A stretch of DNA of 64,000 nucleotides, taken from Leifsonia sp. Root112D2 (GTDB lineage: Bacteria; Actinomycetota; Actinomycetes; Actinomycetales; Microbacteriaceae). Where the stretch lies: positions 1,853,480-1,917,479 of the forward strand of contig NZ_LMCU01000001.1 in the NCBI RefSeq assembly GCF_001424905.1, given 5' to 3'. The notes beneath the pieces are model-generated. The model was not told the DNA's origin and ran no database searches. It saw nothing but the letters and a program-made list of their open reading frames with translations. The position numbers were made by a program, and so were the translations under genes. This document shows positions 43,149 to 55,381 of this stretch, piece after piece (the stretch's first letter is position 1; every line of letters begins with the position of its first letter).

Positions 43149-43292
43149 ACACGCCCGTTGAGCGCGAGGAAGAAAACCCCGCCAAAGGCCGTGAAAAGCA
43201 GTATGGAGCGCCGCATGGCGTGACCAGGGGAGCCGGTATCGCAGCGGCGTCGTACGCGACGCCGGCCGGCTGGAAAGATAGAGGGAGAAACT

Positions 43293-45788
43293 GTGGCAAT
43301 CACTGTCGTCAAGCGCAACGGAGAGCGCGAGCCGTACGACGCGAACAAGATCAACCTGGCGATCGAAGATGCCTCGCAGGGTCTCGACGAGAACATCACC
43401 TGGGTGACCCAGATCGCCAGCGAACTCGAGCTCACGCTCTTCGATGGCATCACCACCCAGCAGCTCGATGAGGCCGTGATTCAGGTCGCCCTGCAGAACG
43501 TCAAAGATGACCCTGCATTCGACGTGGTTGCCGCTCGCCTGCTGCTCAAGACGATCTACAAGCGTGTTCTCGGCGACTACAAGAACAACGACGAGCTGAT
43601 CGCCCTTCACCGCGACGGTTTTGCGGACTACATCGCGCGCGGCGTCGACGAGCAGCTGCTCGACCCGCGTCTCGCCACGCTCTTCGACCTTCCCCGTCTG
43701 GCCGAGGCCATCGAACCCGCGCACGACGATCTGCTCAAGTACATCGGCGTGGTCACGCTGAACAACCGCTACGGCATCAAGGCGCGCAACGGCGATCCGC
43801 TCGAGGTTCCGCAGTACTTCTGGCTGCGCATCGCCATGGGCCTCTCGCTGAACGAGGCCGACCCGACGGATGCCGCTATCTCGTTCTACGAGAAGATGAG
43901 CTGCCTCGACTACCTGGCCGCAGGATCCACCCTCGTCAACGCCGGCACCAAGTACCCGCAGCTCTCCAACTGCTTCGTCATGGAGATGCAGGATGACATC
44001 GAGCACATCGCCAAGACGACCCGCGATGTCATGTGGCTCACCAAGGGAACGGGTGGCATCGGGCTTTCTGTCACCAAGCTGCGTGCGCAGGGTTCGCCCA
44101 TCCGCTCGAACAACACCACGTCGACGGGCCCGATCCCGTTCATGCACACGATCGACTCGATCCTGCGTGCCGTCAGCCGTGGCGGCAAGAAGTTCGGTGC
44201 GCTGTGCTTCTACATGGAGAACTGGCACATGGACTTCCCCGAGTTCCTCGACCTGCGCCAGAACTCGGGTGACCCGTACCGCCGCACCCGCACGGCCAAC
44301 ACGGCGGTGTGGATCAGCGACGAGTTCATGAAGCGCGTGCAGAACGATGACGCCTGGTACCTGTTCGACCCGCTGGAGGTGCAGGACCTCAACGAGCTCT
44401 ACGGTAACGCCTTCAGCGAGCGGTACAACTTCTACGTCGCCGAGGCCGAGGCCGGCCGCATGAACATGTTCAAGAAGATCACCGCGCGCGAGCAGTTCAA
44501 GGCCATTCTCATGAGCCTGCAGACCACCAGCCACCCGTGGCTGACGTGGAAGGACACGATCAACAACCGGGCGCTCAACAACAACACCGGCACGATTCAC
44601 CTCTCCAACCTGTGCACCGAGATCACGCTGCCGCAGGACCGCGAGAACGTGGCGGTCTGCAACCTGGTCTCGATCAATCTCTCCCGCCACCTGCACGACG
44701 GAAAGTTCGACTGGGCGCAGGTCGAGAAGAGCGCCCGCCTCGCGGTGCGCCAGCTGGACAACCTGCTCGACATCACGCTCTCCAGCGTGGCCGAGGCCGA
44801 CTTCTCCAACCAGCAGAACCGGGCAATCGGTCTCGGCGTGATGGGCTTCACCGACGTGGTCGAGAAGCTGGGCTTCAGCTACGAGAGCGAAGAGGCATAC
44901 GACCTCATCGACGAGATCATGGAGCACGTCTCCTACGCGGCGATCTCCGAGTCGGTGGATCTGGCCGAGGAACGCGGGGCGTACCCCAACTTCGAGGGCT
45001 CCCGATGGTCGCACGGCCTGGTGCCGTTCGACACCATCGCGCTCACCGAAGCCGACCGCGGGATTCCGATCAAGGTCAACCGCACGACCCGCCTTGACTG
45101 GGATGCCCTGCGCGAGAGGGTCAAGGGGGGCATGCGCAACGCAACCCTCATGGCCATCGCGCCGACGGCATCCATCGGTCTGGTTGCGGGAACCACGCCC
45201 GGATTCGACCCGCAGTTCACGCAGATCTTCAGCCGCTCCACCTCGTCGGGCAAGTTCCTCGAGGTCAACCGCAACCTCGTGCGCGACCTGCAGGGTCTGG
45301 GCTTGTGGGAGAGCGTGCGCGAGCCGATCCTGCGTAGCCAGGGCGACATCCAGGGCATCGAGGCGATTCCCGACCACATCAAGGCCGTGTACAAGACGAG
45401 CTTCCAGCTCTCCCCGTACGCGTTCATCGAGGTCGCCGCGCGGGCGCAGAAGTGGGTCGACCAGGCCATCAGCCGCAACATGTACCTCGAGACGCGTGAC
45501 CTCGGCGACATGATGGACATCTACTACGCGGCCTGGGAGCGGGGCGTGAAGACCACGTACTACCTGCACTCCAAGCCGCGGCACCAGGCCGAGCAGTCCA
45601 CCGTGAAGGTGAACAAGTCGGAAGAGATCTCGGGCGGCGCACGCAAGGGTTTCGGCGCGGCCAAGGCCACACCCGTCGGCGTCGCCGCGGGATCCGGATC
45701 CTCGGATGCCGCGCCCGAGCAGTCAGCACCGGCCGCGCCTCGTCGTGGCTTCGGTTTCGGTGGTCTCAGCAACGGGGGTGACAAGTAA
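43293..45788 (+). CDS. nrdA: Ribonucleoside-diphosphate reductase, alpha subunit (class I), without C-terminal cysteine pair
   Basis: An 831-residue class I R1. The N-terminal ATP-cone (VVKRNGEREPYDANKINLAIE) provides dATP feedback. Active-site cysteines are C227 (LSNCFVM), C441 in NLCTEI (thiyl radical) and C456 (VAVCNL); the radical-path tyrosines are Y756-Y757 (TYYLHS). The enzyme reduces ribonucleoside diphosphates to their deoxy forms. Oddly, after a Gly/Ala/Ser-rich linker the protein ends GLSNGGDK with no CxxC, although R1 needs a C-terminal cysteine pair to re-reduce the active-site disulfide. An overlapping ORF (TAATG) supplies such a tail. The GTG start follows GAGGGAGAAACT. Confidence 0.93.
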   Translation: MAITVVKRNGEREPYDANKINLAIEDASQGLDENITWVTQIASELELTLFDGITTQQLDEAVIQVALQNVKDDPAFDVVAARLLLKTIYKRVLGDYKNNDELIALHRDGFADYIARGVDEQLLDPRLATLFDLPRLAEAIEPAHDDLLKYIGVVTLNNRYGIKARNGDPLEVPQYFWLRIAMGLSLNEADPTDAAISFYEKMSCLDYLAAGSTLVNAGTKYPQLSNCFVMEMQDDIEHIAKTTRDVMWLTKGTGGIGLSVTKLRAQGSPIRSNNTTSTGPIPFMHTIDSILRAVSRGGKKFGALCFYMENWHMDFPEFLDLRQNSGDPYRRTRTANTAVWISDEFMKRVQNDDAWYLFDPLEVQDLNELYGNAFSERYNFYVAEAEAGRMNMFKKITAREQFKAILMSLQTTSHPWLTWKDTINNRALNNNTGTIHLSNLCTEITLPQDRENVAVCNLVSINLSRHLHDGKFDWAQVEKSARLAVRQLDNLLDITLSSVAEADFSNQQNRAIGLGVMGFTDVVEKLGFSYESEEAYDLIDEIMEHVSYAAISESVDLAEERGAYPNFEGSRWSHGLVPFDTIALTEADRGIPIKVNRTTRLDWDALRERVKGGMRNATLMAIAPTASIGLVAGTTPGFDPQFTQIFSRSTSSGKFLEVNRNLVRDLQGLGLWESVREPILRSQGDIQGIEAIPDHIKAVYKTSFQLSPYAFIEVAARAQKWVDQAISRNMYLETRDLGDMMDIYYAAWERGVKTTYYLHSKPRHQAEQSTVKVNKSEEISGGARKGFGAAKATPVGVAAGSGSSDAAPEQSAPAAPRRGFGFGGLSNGGDK

Positions 45789-45856
45789 TGAACGAGAACG
45801 AGTACGTCGTGCCTGTTGACCCGATGGATGAGTTGCAGTGTGAGTCCTGCCAGTAG
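45788..45856 (+). CDS. 22-residue microprotein resembling the R1 C-terminal redox tail
   Basis: The ATG overlaps the nrdA stop (TAATG) and is preceded by GGGGGTGA, a good ribosome site inside the nrdA end, so translation by reinitiation is likely. The 22 residues start MNENEYVVPVDP and end DELQCESCQ, with Cys18 and Cys21. Class I R1 proteins normally end in just such a cysteine pair (for example CESCK-like or CVSC-like ends), which swings into the active site. Here the tail is cut from R1, which has no cysteines after its linker. It may act in trans, be fused by a -1 frameshift at GACAAGTAA, or mark a sequencing error. Confidence 0.75.
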   Translation: MNENEYVVPVDPMDELQCESCQ

Positions 45857-45899
45857 GCCGGGCATCCGCAACTTTTGATGTAACGAAAGAAGAGACAAC

Positions 45900-46898
45900 A
45901 TGGGTATTTTGGGCACCGGAATCCAGGAAGGCCTGCTGCTGAAGCCGGTCAAATACAAGTGGGCGATGGATCTGTACGACCAGGCTGTTGCGAACACCTG
46001 GTTCCCCAATGAGATTCAGCTCGGCGAAGATATCGCCGACTTCAAGAAGATGACCGACGAGGAACGTCACGCCGTCACCTTCCTGATGAGCTACTTCAAC
46101 CCGAACGAGCTGCTGGTGAACAAGGCCCTCGCCTTCGGCGTGTATCCCTACCTGAACGCCGCGGAGGCCCACCTCTATCTGGCGAAGCAGATGTGGGAAG
46201 AGGCCAACCACTGCATGTCATTCGAGTACGTGCTCGAGACCTTCCCGATCAACCGGGACGAGGCCTACAACGCCCACGTCGACGTTCCTTCCATGGCGAA
46301 GAAGGAGGAATTCCAGGTCAACTTCATCAAGCGCATGACCGAGGAGACCCTCGACATCACGACGACCGCCGGCAAGCAGGACTTCGTGCGCAACCTGGTG
46401 GCCTACAACGTGATTCTCGAGGGCATCTGGTTCTACTCGGGATTCATGGTGGCGCTGAGTTTTCGCCAGCGCAACCTGCTGCGCAACTTCGGCTCGCTCA
46501 TGGACTGGGTGGTGCGCGACGAGTCGCTGCACCTCAAATTCGGCATGAACCTGATTCTGACGGTGCTCGAAGAGAACCCCGATCTGCAGACGGCCGAGTT
46601 CGCCGAAGAGATCAAGCAGATGATTCTTGACGCCGTGGAGATGGAAGAGCAGTACAACCGCGACCTGCTGCCCGGCGGCATTCTCGGTCTGAACGCCAAC
46701 TACATCAACCAGTACGTGCGGTACCTCGCCGATCGGCGCCTGGAAGAACTGGGCTTCGAGCCGGAGTACAAGGTGTCGAACCCGGCCAAGTGGATGGCGA
46801 CGGCGAACGACACGCTCGAGCTGGTCAACTTCTTCGAGTCCACGAACACCTCATACGAGGCGAACGCGAAGGCCACGGTGGGCGCCAAGGCCGAGTAG
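45900..46898 (+). CDS. nrdB: Ribonucleoside-diphosphate reductase, beta subunit, class Ic-like (radical Tyr replaced by Phe)
   Basis: A 332-residue R2. The metal ligands are E70, E101, H104 (EANH), E174, E208 and H211 (DESLH). The position of the radical tyrosine is F108 (ANHCMSF). Spacing between these residues (31, 3, 4, 66, 34, 3) equals that of the Chlamydia trachomatis R2 (E89, E120, H123, F127, E193, E227, H230). The first ligand is Glu rather than Asp, also as in class Ic. Therefore it probably uses a Mn/Fe cofactor instead of a tyrosyl radical. It starts 43 bases after the tail microORF, with AAGAAGAG upstream. Confidence 0.93.
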   Translation: MGILGTGIQEGLLLKPVKYKWAMDLYDQAVANTWFPNEIQLGEDIADFKKMTDEERHAVTFLMSYFNPNELLVNKALAFGVYPYLNAAEAHLYLAKQMWEEANHCMSFEYVLETFPINRDEAYNAHVDVPSMAKKEEFQVNFIKRMTEETLDITTTAGKQDFVRNLVAYNVILEGIWFYSGFMVALSFRQRNLLRNFGSLMDWVVRDESLHLKFGMNLILTVLEENPDLQTAEFAEEIKQMILDAVEMEEQYNRDLLPGGILGLNANYINQYVRYLADRRLEELGFEPEYKVSNPAKWMATANDTLELVNFFESTNTSYEANAKATVGAKAE

Positions 46899-47072
46899 TC
46901 ACAACCGAGTGGCCGGCGGAGACATCGTCGTCGGCAACTCCGACGCCTTCCGCGCGCAGAATCTCAACGGTTCTGCGCGTGGTGGCGTTAATCGTGCGTT
47001 TGCGCGGCGATTATGCGCGGATGCGTGCGTGACGCGCGCGATTTGCGGTGATTGAGTGCCTGATCTCTGCGG

Positions 47073-47078
47073 TAGCCT
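47073..47078 (+). promoter_or_regulatory. Candidate -10 box of the amino-acid ABC operon
   Basis: TAGCCT lies 42 bases before the substrate-binding protein ATG; TTGAGT 15 bases further up is a weak -35. The remaining sequence back to nrdB (46899-47072) shows no gene, only GC-rich spacer. Confidence 0.4.
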
Positions 47079-47120
47079 CAAAACACCCTGCATCACCAGC
47101 TCAACGAAGAGAAGGCCCCC

Positions 47121-48020
47121 ATGAGAAAACGATTTGTGGTCCCCGCGATTTTCGCGGTCGCCGCGCTTGCCCTCACCGGCTGCGTCAACAACACCCCTGA
47201 GACGGGCAGCTCGACGAAGCCGAGCGACTCGACGACCATCAGCAAGGACACTGCCGCCGCAGCCCTGCTGCCCGACGCGGTGAAGACATCCGGTCAGCTG
47301 CAGGTCGGCGTCGACGCGACATACCCGCCGAACGAGTCCAAGGACGCCAGTGGCAAGGCTGTCGGCTGGGACATCGACCTCTTCAACGCCGTCAGTGCCA
47401 AGCTCGGTGTGAAGGCCGTGTACAACATCGCCGGCTTCGACACGATCATCCCGAATATCACCGGCGGCAAGTTCGACGTCGGCGTCTCCTCCTTCACTGA
47501 CACTGCCGAGCGTGAGAAGCAGGTGGACTTCGTCAACTACTACTCGGCAGGCATCCTGTGGGCGTCGGCGAAAGACAAGCCCGCCGTCGACCCTGACAAC
47601 GCGTGCGGCCTGAAGGTCGCCGTTGAGTCGGGCACCGTCGAGGAGCAGGCGGAGGTTCCCGCGAAGTCGAAGGCATGCACGGATGCCGGCAAGGCCGCCA
47701 TCCAGATTCTCAAGTTCGACGGCCAGGACCAGGCGACGAACGCAGTAGTGCTCGGCCAGGCGGATGCGATGAGTGCCGACTCCCCGATCACCGAGTACGC
47801 GATATCGAAGTCGAACGGCAAGCTGCAGATCGCCGGCAAGACGTTCGAGGTGGCCCCGTACGGTTTCGCTGTCGACAAGGGGTCCAAGCTGGGCGACGCC
47901 ATCGAGAAGGCGCTGCAGGCGCTCGTGGATGACGGCACCTACATGAAGGTCCTGACGAAGTGGGGCGTTGAGGACGGCGCACTGAAGACGATCACGATCA
48001 ACGCCACGACCAAGGGCTAA
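47121..48020 (+). CDS. Amino-acid ABC transporter substrate-binding lipoprotein
   Basis: A 299-residue family 3 solute-binding protein. The signal RKRFVVPAIFAVAALALTGC has lipobox LTGC (Cys21). TSGQLQVGVDATYPPNES and VGWDIDLFNAVSAKLGVK are the usual polar-amino-acid binding-protein features, and FDTIIPNITGGKFDVGVSSFTDTAEREKQVDF follows the family pattern. It would deliver a polar amino acid to the permease. AGAGAAGG precedes the ATG. The permease gene overlaps its stop (TAATG). Confidence 0.93.
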   Translation: MRKRFVVPAIFAVAALALTGCVNNTPETGSSTKPSDSTTISKDTAAAALLPDAVKTSGQLQVGVDATYPPNESKDASGKAVGWDIDLFNAVSAKLGVKAVYNIAGFDTIIPNITGGKFDVGVSSFTDTAEREKQVDFVNYYSAGILWASAKDKPAVDPDNACGLKVAVESGTVEEQAEVPAKSKACTDAGKAAIQILKFDGQDQATNAVVLGQADAMSADSPITEYAISKSNGKLQIAGKTFEVAPYGFAVDKGSKLGDAIEKALQALVDDGTYMKVLTKWGVEDGALKTITINATTKG

Positions 48021-49006
48021 TGATGTCCGAGGCAGGCTCCGGCCGTTCGGCGACGGGCAACGTTCCGTCGCCGGACGGCGCCGACGAGGCTGAGGTGATC
48101 AAGGCGGTCAAGCTGCGGCATCCGTGGCGCGCCCTCATCGCTGCCGTTCTGATCATTTACCTGATTGCGTTCCTCTGGGATGCGGCGTCGCGCAAGGCGT
48201 TCCAGTGGGACATCTTCGCCAAGTATCTCTTCGATCAGCGCATCTCGGAGGCAGCGCTCAATACGCTGCAGCTCACGGTGTATTCGATGGTCATCGCGAT
48301 TGTTCTCGCGCTCATCCTGGCGGTGATGCGGCTCTCCTCGAACCCCGTCTTCAAGAGCATCGCCTGGTTCTACCTCTGGATCTTCCGCGGAACACCGGTC
48401 TACGTGCAGCTGACCTTCTGGGGGCTGCTGTCTGTCATCTACCCCACGCTGACGCTCGGGTTGCCGTTTCTGCCGCCGCTGGTGGCGTTGCCCACCCAGG
48501 GAACGCTGAGTTTCTTCACGCTCGCCATCATCGGTCTGGCGCTCAACGAAGCCGCGTACCTGGCCGAGATCGTGCGCGCAGGCATCCTGTCGGTCGATCG
48601 CGGCCAAGAGGAGGCCGCGACGGCACTCGGCATGAGTTGGTCGCAGACGATGTGGCGCATCGTGATTCCGCAGTCAATGCGCATCATCATTCCGCCCACC
48701 GGTAACGAGGTCATCTCGATGCTGAAGACCACCTCGCTCGTCACGGCGGTGCCGTACAGCTTCGATCTGTTCACGCGATCGCGGGACATCGCGTCCACGC
48801 TGTTCGCGCCGATTCCGTTGCTGGTGGTGGCATCCGTCTGGTACCTCGCCATCACGTCTGTGCTCATGGTGGGGCAGTACTTTCTCGAGAAGCGTTTCGC
48901 GCGCGGCGTCGGCGCGGCCAGGCCCGACAAAGGCGACGGTGCCTCGGTCACGGGGTCGACGGCTGCAATACAGGTGGATGCCCACGGTTCGGAGCACACG
49001 AAATGA
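48020..49006 (+). CDS. Amino-acid ABC transporter permease
   Basis: A 328-residue HisM/GlnP-type permease. An extra N-terminal cytoplasmic segment of about 40 residues precedes the first membrane segment. The inner-membrane core has a short helical bundle and the EAA loop EEAATALGMSWSQTMWRIVIPQSMRI, which contacts the ATPase. The first ATG overlaps the previous stop; the second ATG (48023) is possible too. It works with the binding protein and ATPase encoded on either side. Confidence 0.9.
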   Translation: MMSEAGSGRSATGNVPSPDGADEAEVIKAVKLRHPWRALIAAVLIIYLIAFLWDAASRKAFQWDIFAKYLFDQRISEAALNTLQLTVYSMVIAIVLALILAVMRLSSNPVFKSIAWFYLWIFRGTPVYVQLTFWGLLSVIYPTLTLGLPFLPPLVALPTQGTLSFFTLAIIGLALNEAAYLAEIVRAGILSVDRGQEEAATALGMSWSQTMWRIVIPQSMRIIIPPTGNEVISMLKTTSLVTAVPYSFDLFTRSRDIASTLFAPIPLLVVASVWYLAITSVLMVGQYFLEKRFARGVGAARPDKGDGASVTGSTAAIQVDAHGSEHTK

Positions 49007-49770
49007 CCGACGTTCCCATGGTGGAGGCCGTGCAGGTCTCCAAGAGTTTCGGCTCGAACCGCGTGCTCAGGAGCATCTCGCTGACTGTCGCCAAGGGCGA
49101 GGTGCTGTGCATGGTCGGGCCGAGCGGCTCGGGCAAGTCCACCTTTCTGCGGTGCATCAACCACCTCGAGACCGTGGATGCCGGTCGGCTGCGGGTCGAC
49201 GGAACGCTCGTCGGTTACCGCGAGAGGGGCGACAAGCTGCACGAACTCAAGCCGAAGGAGGCGGCCGGTCAGCGTCGCGACATCGGCATGGTGTTCCAGC
49301 GGTTCAACCTGTTTCCACACATGACGGCACTGGAGAACGTGATCGAGGCACCCATGCGGGTGAACAAGGTCTCTCGGTCGAAGGCGGTGGCGCGAGGCAA
49401 GGACTTGCTCGCCCAGGTAGGACTGGCCGAAAAGACCGGCTCATACCCGGCGCACCTGAGCGGCGGACAGCAGCAGCGCGTGGCGATAGCCCGGGCGCTG
49501 GCCATGGACCCGAAGCTCATGCTCTTCGACGAGCCCACCTCGGCCCTCGACCCCGAACTTGTCGGTGAGGTTCTGGATGTCATGAAGGGGCTGGCGCAGA
49601 CCGGCATGACCATGATCGTGGTCACCCACGAGATGGGCTTCGCACGCGAGGTGGCCGACTCGCTGGTGTTCATGGACGGCGGCGTCGTGGTGGAGTCGGG
49701 CGATCCCCGCGAGGTGCTCGGCAACCCGCAGCACCAGCGCACCAAGGCGTTCCTGTCGAAGGTGCTGTAG
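49003..49770 (+). CDS. Amino-acid ABC transporter ATP-binding protein
   Basis: A 255-residue ATPase. Walker A is GPSGSGKST, the Q-loop is in MVFQRFNLFPHMT, the signature is LSGGQQQR, Walker B is LMLFDEPTSALDPE, and the H-loop is VVTHEMGF. A 12-residue insertion rich in charged residues (ERGDKLHELKPKEAAGQ) follows the first strand region and is typical of GlnQ-type actinobacterial members. It overlaps the permease by four bases (ATGA). Its end and the stop of the convergent corA share a small hairpin. Confidence 0.94.
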   Translation: MTDVPMVEAVQVSKSFGSNRVLRSISLTVAKGEVLCMVGPSGSGKSTFLRCINHLETVDAGRLRVDGTLVGYRERGDKLHELKPKEAAGQRRDIGMVFQRFNLFPHMTALENVIEAPMRVNKVSRSKAVARGKDLLAQVGLAEKTGSYPAHLSGGQQQRVAIARALAMDPKLMLFDEPTSALDPELVGEVLDVMKGLAQTGMTMIVVTHEMGFAREVADSLVFMDGGVVVESGDPREVLGNPQHQRTKAFLSKVL

Positions 49771-49782
49771 GGGCGCTACAGC
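49764..49782. terminator. Short hairpin over both convergent stop codons
   Basis: GCTGTAG (49764-49770) and CTACAGC (49776-49782) pair perfectly around GGGCG. The TAG stops of the ABC ATPase (49768-49770) and of corA on the other strand (CTA 49776-49778) both lie in the stem. It could terminate transcription from both sides, although the stem is short. Confidence 0.4.
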
Positions 49783-50747
49783 CAGTCGAGGCGCCGGAAC
49801 TGAATGTAGAGCGTCACGGCGCTCGCCGCCATGATGCCGGATGACACCCAGAAACCCGCCACCGTGTTCAACAGCGGGAAGAGCACATTCTGCCCGAAGA
49901 AGCCGGTGACGAGTGTGGGAACGGCGATGATGGCCGCCCAGCTCGTGACCTTCTTCATCACCAGGTTCATGCGGTTGCTCTGATTAGTGAGGTTGGTGTC
50001 GATGACGGTGCTCACAAGATCGCGCAGGGAATCGGTCCAGTCGGCGGCGCGCAGCACGTGATCGTAGAGATCCTGAAAATACGGCTGAAGCACCTGGCGA
50101 TCCAGGTCGACGTTACGGTGCAGCAGTGAGGAGACCACGTCGCGCATCGGAACCGTGAGCTGGCGCATCAGAACGAGATTCTTGCGCACACGATAGGAGC
50201 GCTCCTGAATCATGCGGATATCGGGTGTGGTGTCGAGCACATTGTCTTCCAGCAGCTCGATCGCGTCGTCCAGTCGCTGCACGGTGTCGAAGTGCGTGTC
50301 GACGATGACATCGAGCAGCCCCCAGAGCAGAAAGTCGACCCCGCAGCTTGCGATCTCGGTATGGGCGTCCCAGGTTTCGAGAACGGGCACCATCGAAAAG
50401 CTCTCGTCGGCGCGTACCGTGACCAGTGCTCGCTGGGTGATGAAGGCATCCACCTCGTGTCGCTGCAGATCGACTACCCCCTCGGGCAGGGCCAAAACAT
50501 ATGCCGCCATGAATTGGTGGGTGTTGTAGCGCTCCAGCTTGGGGCGCTGGTGCGGATGCATGGCGCTTTCGATCGCGAGCGGATGCAACTGCAACGCCTG
50601 CGCGAGTTGCGCGAGCTGCTCCTCGCTGGGGGCGACGTAGTCGATCCACAGCACGGCGGTCTCATCGTGCAACAACTCAAGGGTCTGGGACCAGGGCACG
50701 TCGTCGCGTTCGAGTGCGCCATTGCGATAGAGCCGGGTGCGGGGCAT
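49776..50747 (-). CDS. CorA-family divalent-cation transporter with GQN in place of GMN
   Basis: A 323-residue CorA-like protein. A long N-terminal cytoplasmic region with a helical pillar precedes two C-terminal membrane segments (IIAVPTLVTGFFGQNVLFP and GFWVSSGIMAASAVTLYIQF). The pore signature, normally YGMN, is FFGQN, so the Met that shapes the Mg2+ selectivity filter is Gln. It may transport Mg2+, Zn2+, Co2+ or Ni2+. TAATCT six bases before the ATG contains the TAA stop of the upstream hrpA gene. Confidence 0.88.
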   Translation of the reverse strand: MPRTRLYRNGALERDDVPWSQTLELLHDETAVLWIDYVAPSEEQLAQLAQALQLHPLAIESAMHPHQRPKLERYNTHQFMAAYVLALPEGVVDLQRHEVDAFITQRALVTVRADESFSMVPVLETWDAHTEIASCGVDFLLWGLLDVIVDTHFDTVQRLDDAIELLEDNVLDTTPDIRMIQERSYRVRKNLVLMRQLTVPMRDVVSSLLHRNVDLDRQVLQPYFQDLYDHVLRAADWTDSLRDLVSTVIDTNLTNQSNRMNLVMKKVTSWAAIIAVPTLVTGFFGQNVLFPLLNTVAGFWVSSGIMAASAVTLYIQFRRLDWL

Positions 50748-50756
50748 GGGTCGAGA

Positions 50757-54725
<3,969 letters not shown>

Positions 54726-54805
54726 GAGCCTTCCATCGTAAGGCGAAGCGACACTTCTTCGGAACTCACATACGAGATGTGGTGTGGACAGTCTGGTCAA
54801 TCGGC

Positions 54806-55381
54806 ATGAGATTCCTCCTGGGTGAACTGGCAGCGGGGGAGCGAACGCTCGGCCGCGTCGTCGAGAAGCGCCGCGAGTGCCTCGCGGCGGCTGGTGAGTT
54901 CGTGGATACGATCGCCCGCGCTGCCGGCATCACCCAGGCGTATATCTTCCGTATGTTCGGCACCAAGAAGGCGCTGTTCCTTGAACTCGTCGGTGCCGCG
55001 TTCGACCGTTTCAGCGACGGCATGAAGCAGGCTGCCGACGGGGCCGACGGCCTCGATGCGCTGGCGCTGATGGGCGCCCAGTACTCCGAGTTGCTCGCAG
55101 ACCGAACCACTCTGCTGTTGCAGTTGCAGGGATTCGCCGCGTGTGGGGACGGCGAGGTCCGTGATTTGGTGCGCACACAACTCGGCCGCATGTGGAACAC
55201 CGTTGCAGACACGACCGGCCTCGATCCGGTGACCGTCAAGTCGTTCCTCGCCTTCGGCATGCTTCTCAACACCGGCGCGGCCGTCAACGCTGACGAGCTG
55301 GACGAGCCCTGGGCCGATGGCATCCGCACCCGCATTCAGGCCGGACTGTTCGAGCACATCACCACGGAGACCAACCGGTGA
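54806..55381 (+). CDS. TetR-family regulator with shortened DNA-binding domain
   Basis: A 191-residue protein. The downstream half is clearly TetR: IARAAGITQAYIFRMFGTKKALFLELVGAAFDRF carries the recognition helix and the start of helix four, and AQYSELLADRTTLLLQLQGFAA is a typical effector-domain helix. The N-terminus reads RRECLAAAGEFV directly followed by DTIARAAG, whereas full-length members have about nine or ten more residues (helix 1-2 turn) between these. The start is uncertain (ATG 54806, or GTG 54779). DNA binding may be altered or lost. The MFS gene overlaps its stop (GTGA), so it probably controls its own operon. A half-palindrome CTGGTCAAT lies at 54793-54801. Confidence 0.75.
   Translation: MRFLLGELAAGERTLGRVVEKRRECLAAAGEFVDTIARAAGITQAYIFRMFGTKKALFLELVGAAFDRFSDGMKQAADGADGLDALALMGAQYSELLADRTTLLLQLQGFAACGDGEVRDLVRTQLGRMWNTVADTTGLDPVTVKSFLAFGMLLNTGAAVNADELDEPWADGIRTRIQAGLFEHITTETNR

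Noticed and set aside
43151..43292. Riboswitch (for example cobalamin) in the nrdA leader
   Set aside because: I looked for the B12-box and conserved loop motifs and found none; a class I enzyme does not need B12. The leader has only weak GC-rich pairing.
43128..45584. Very long antisense ORF opposite nrdA; similar ones at 14667-16532, 12968-14488, 57420-59939, 62301-63986, 24652-26382
   Set aside because: They lie opposite clear conserved genes, consist of Arg/Gly/His/Val-rich sequence without domains, and arise because high third-position GC removes stop codons in the shadow frame.
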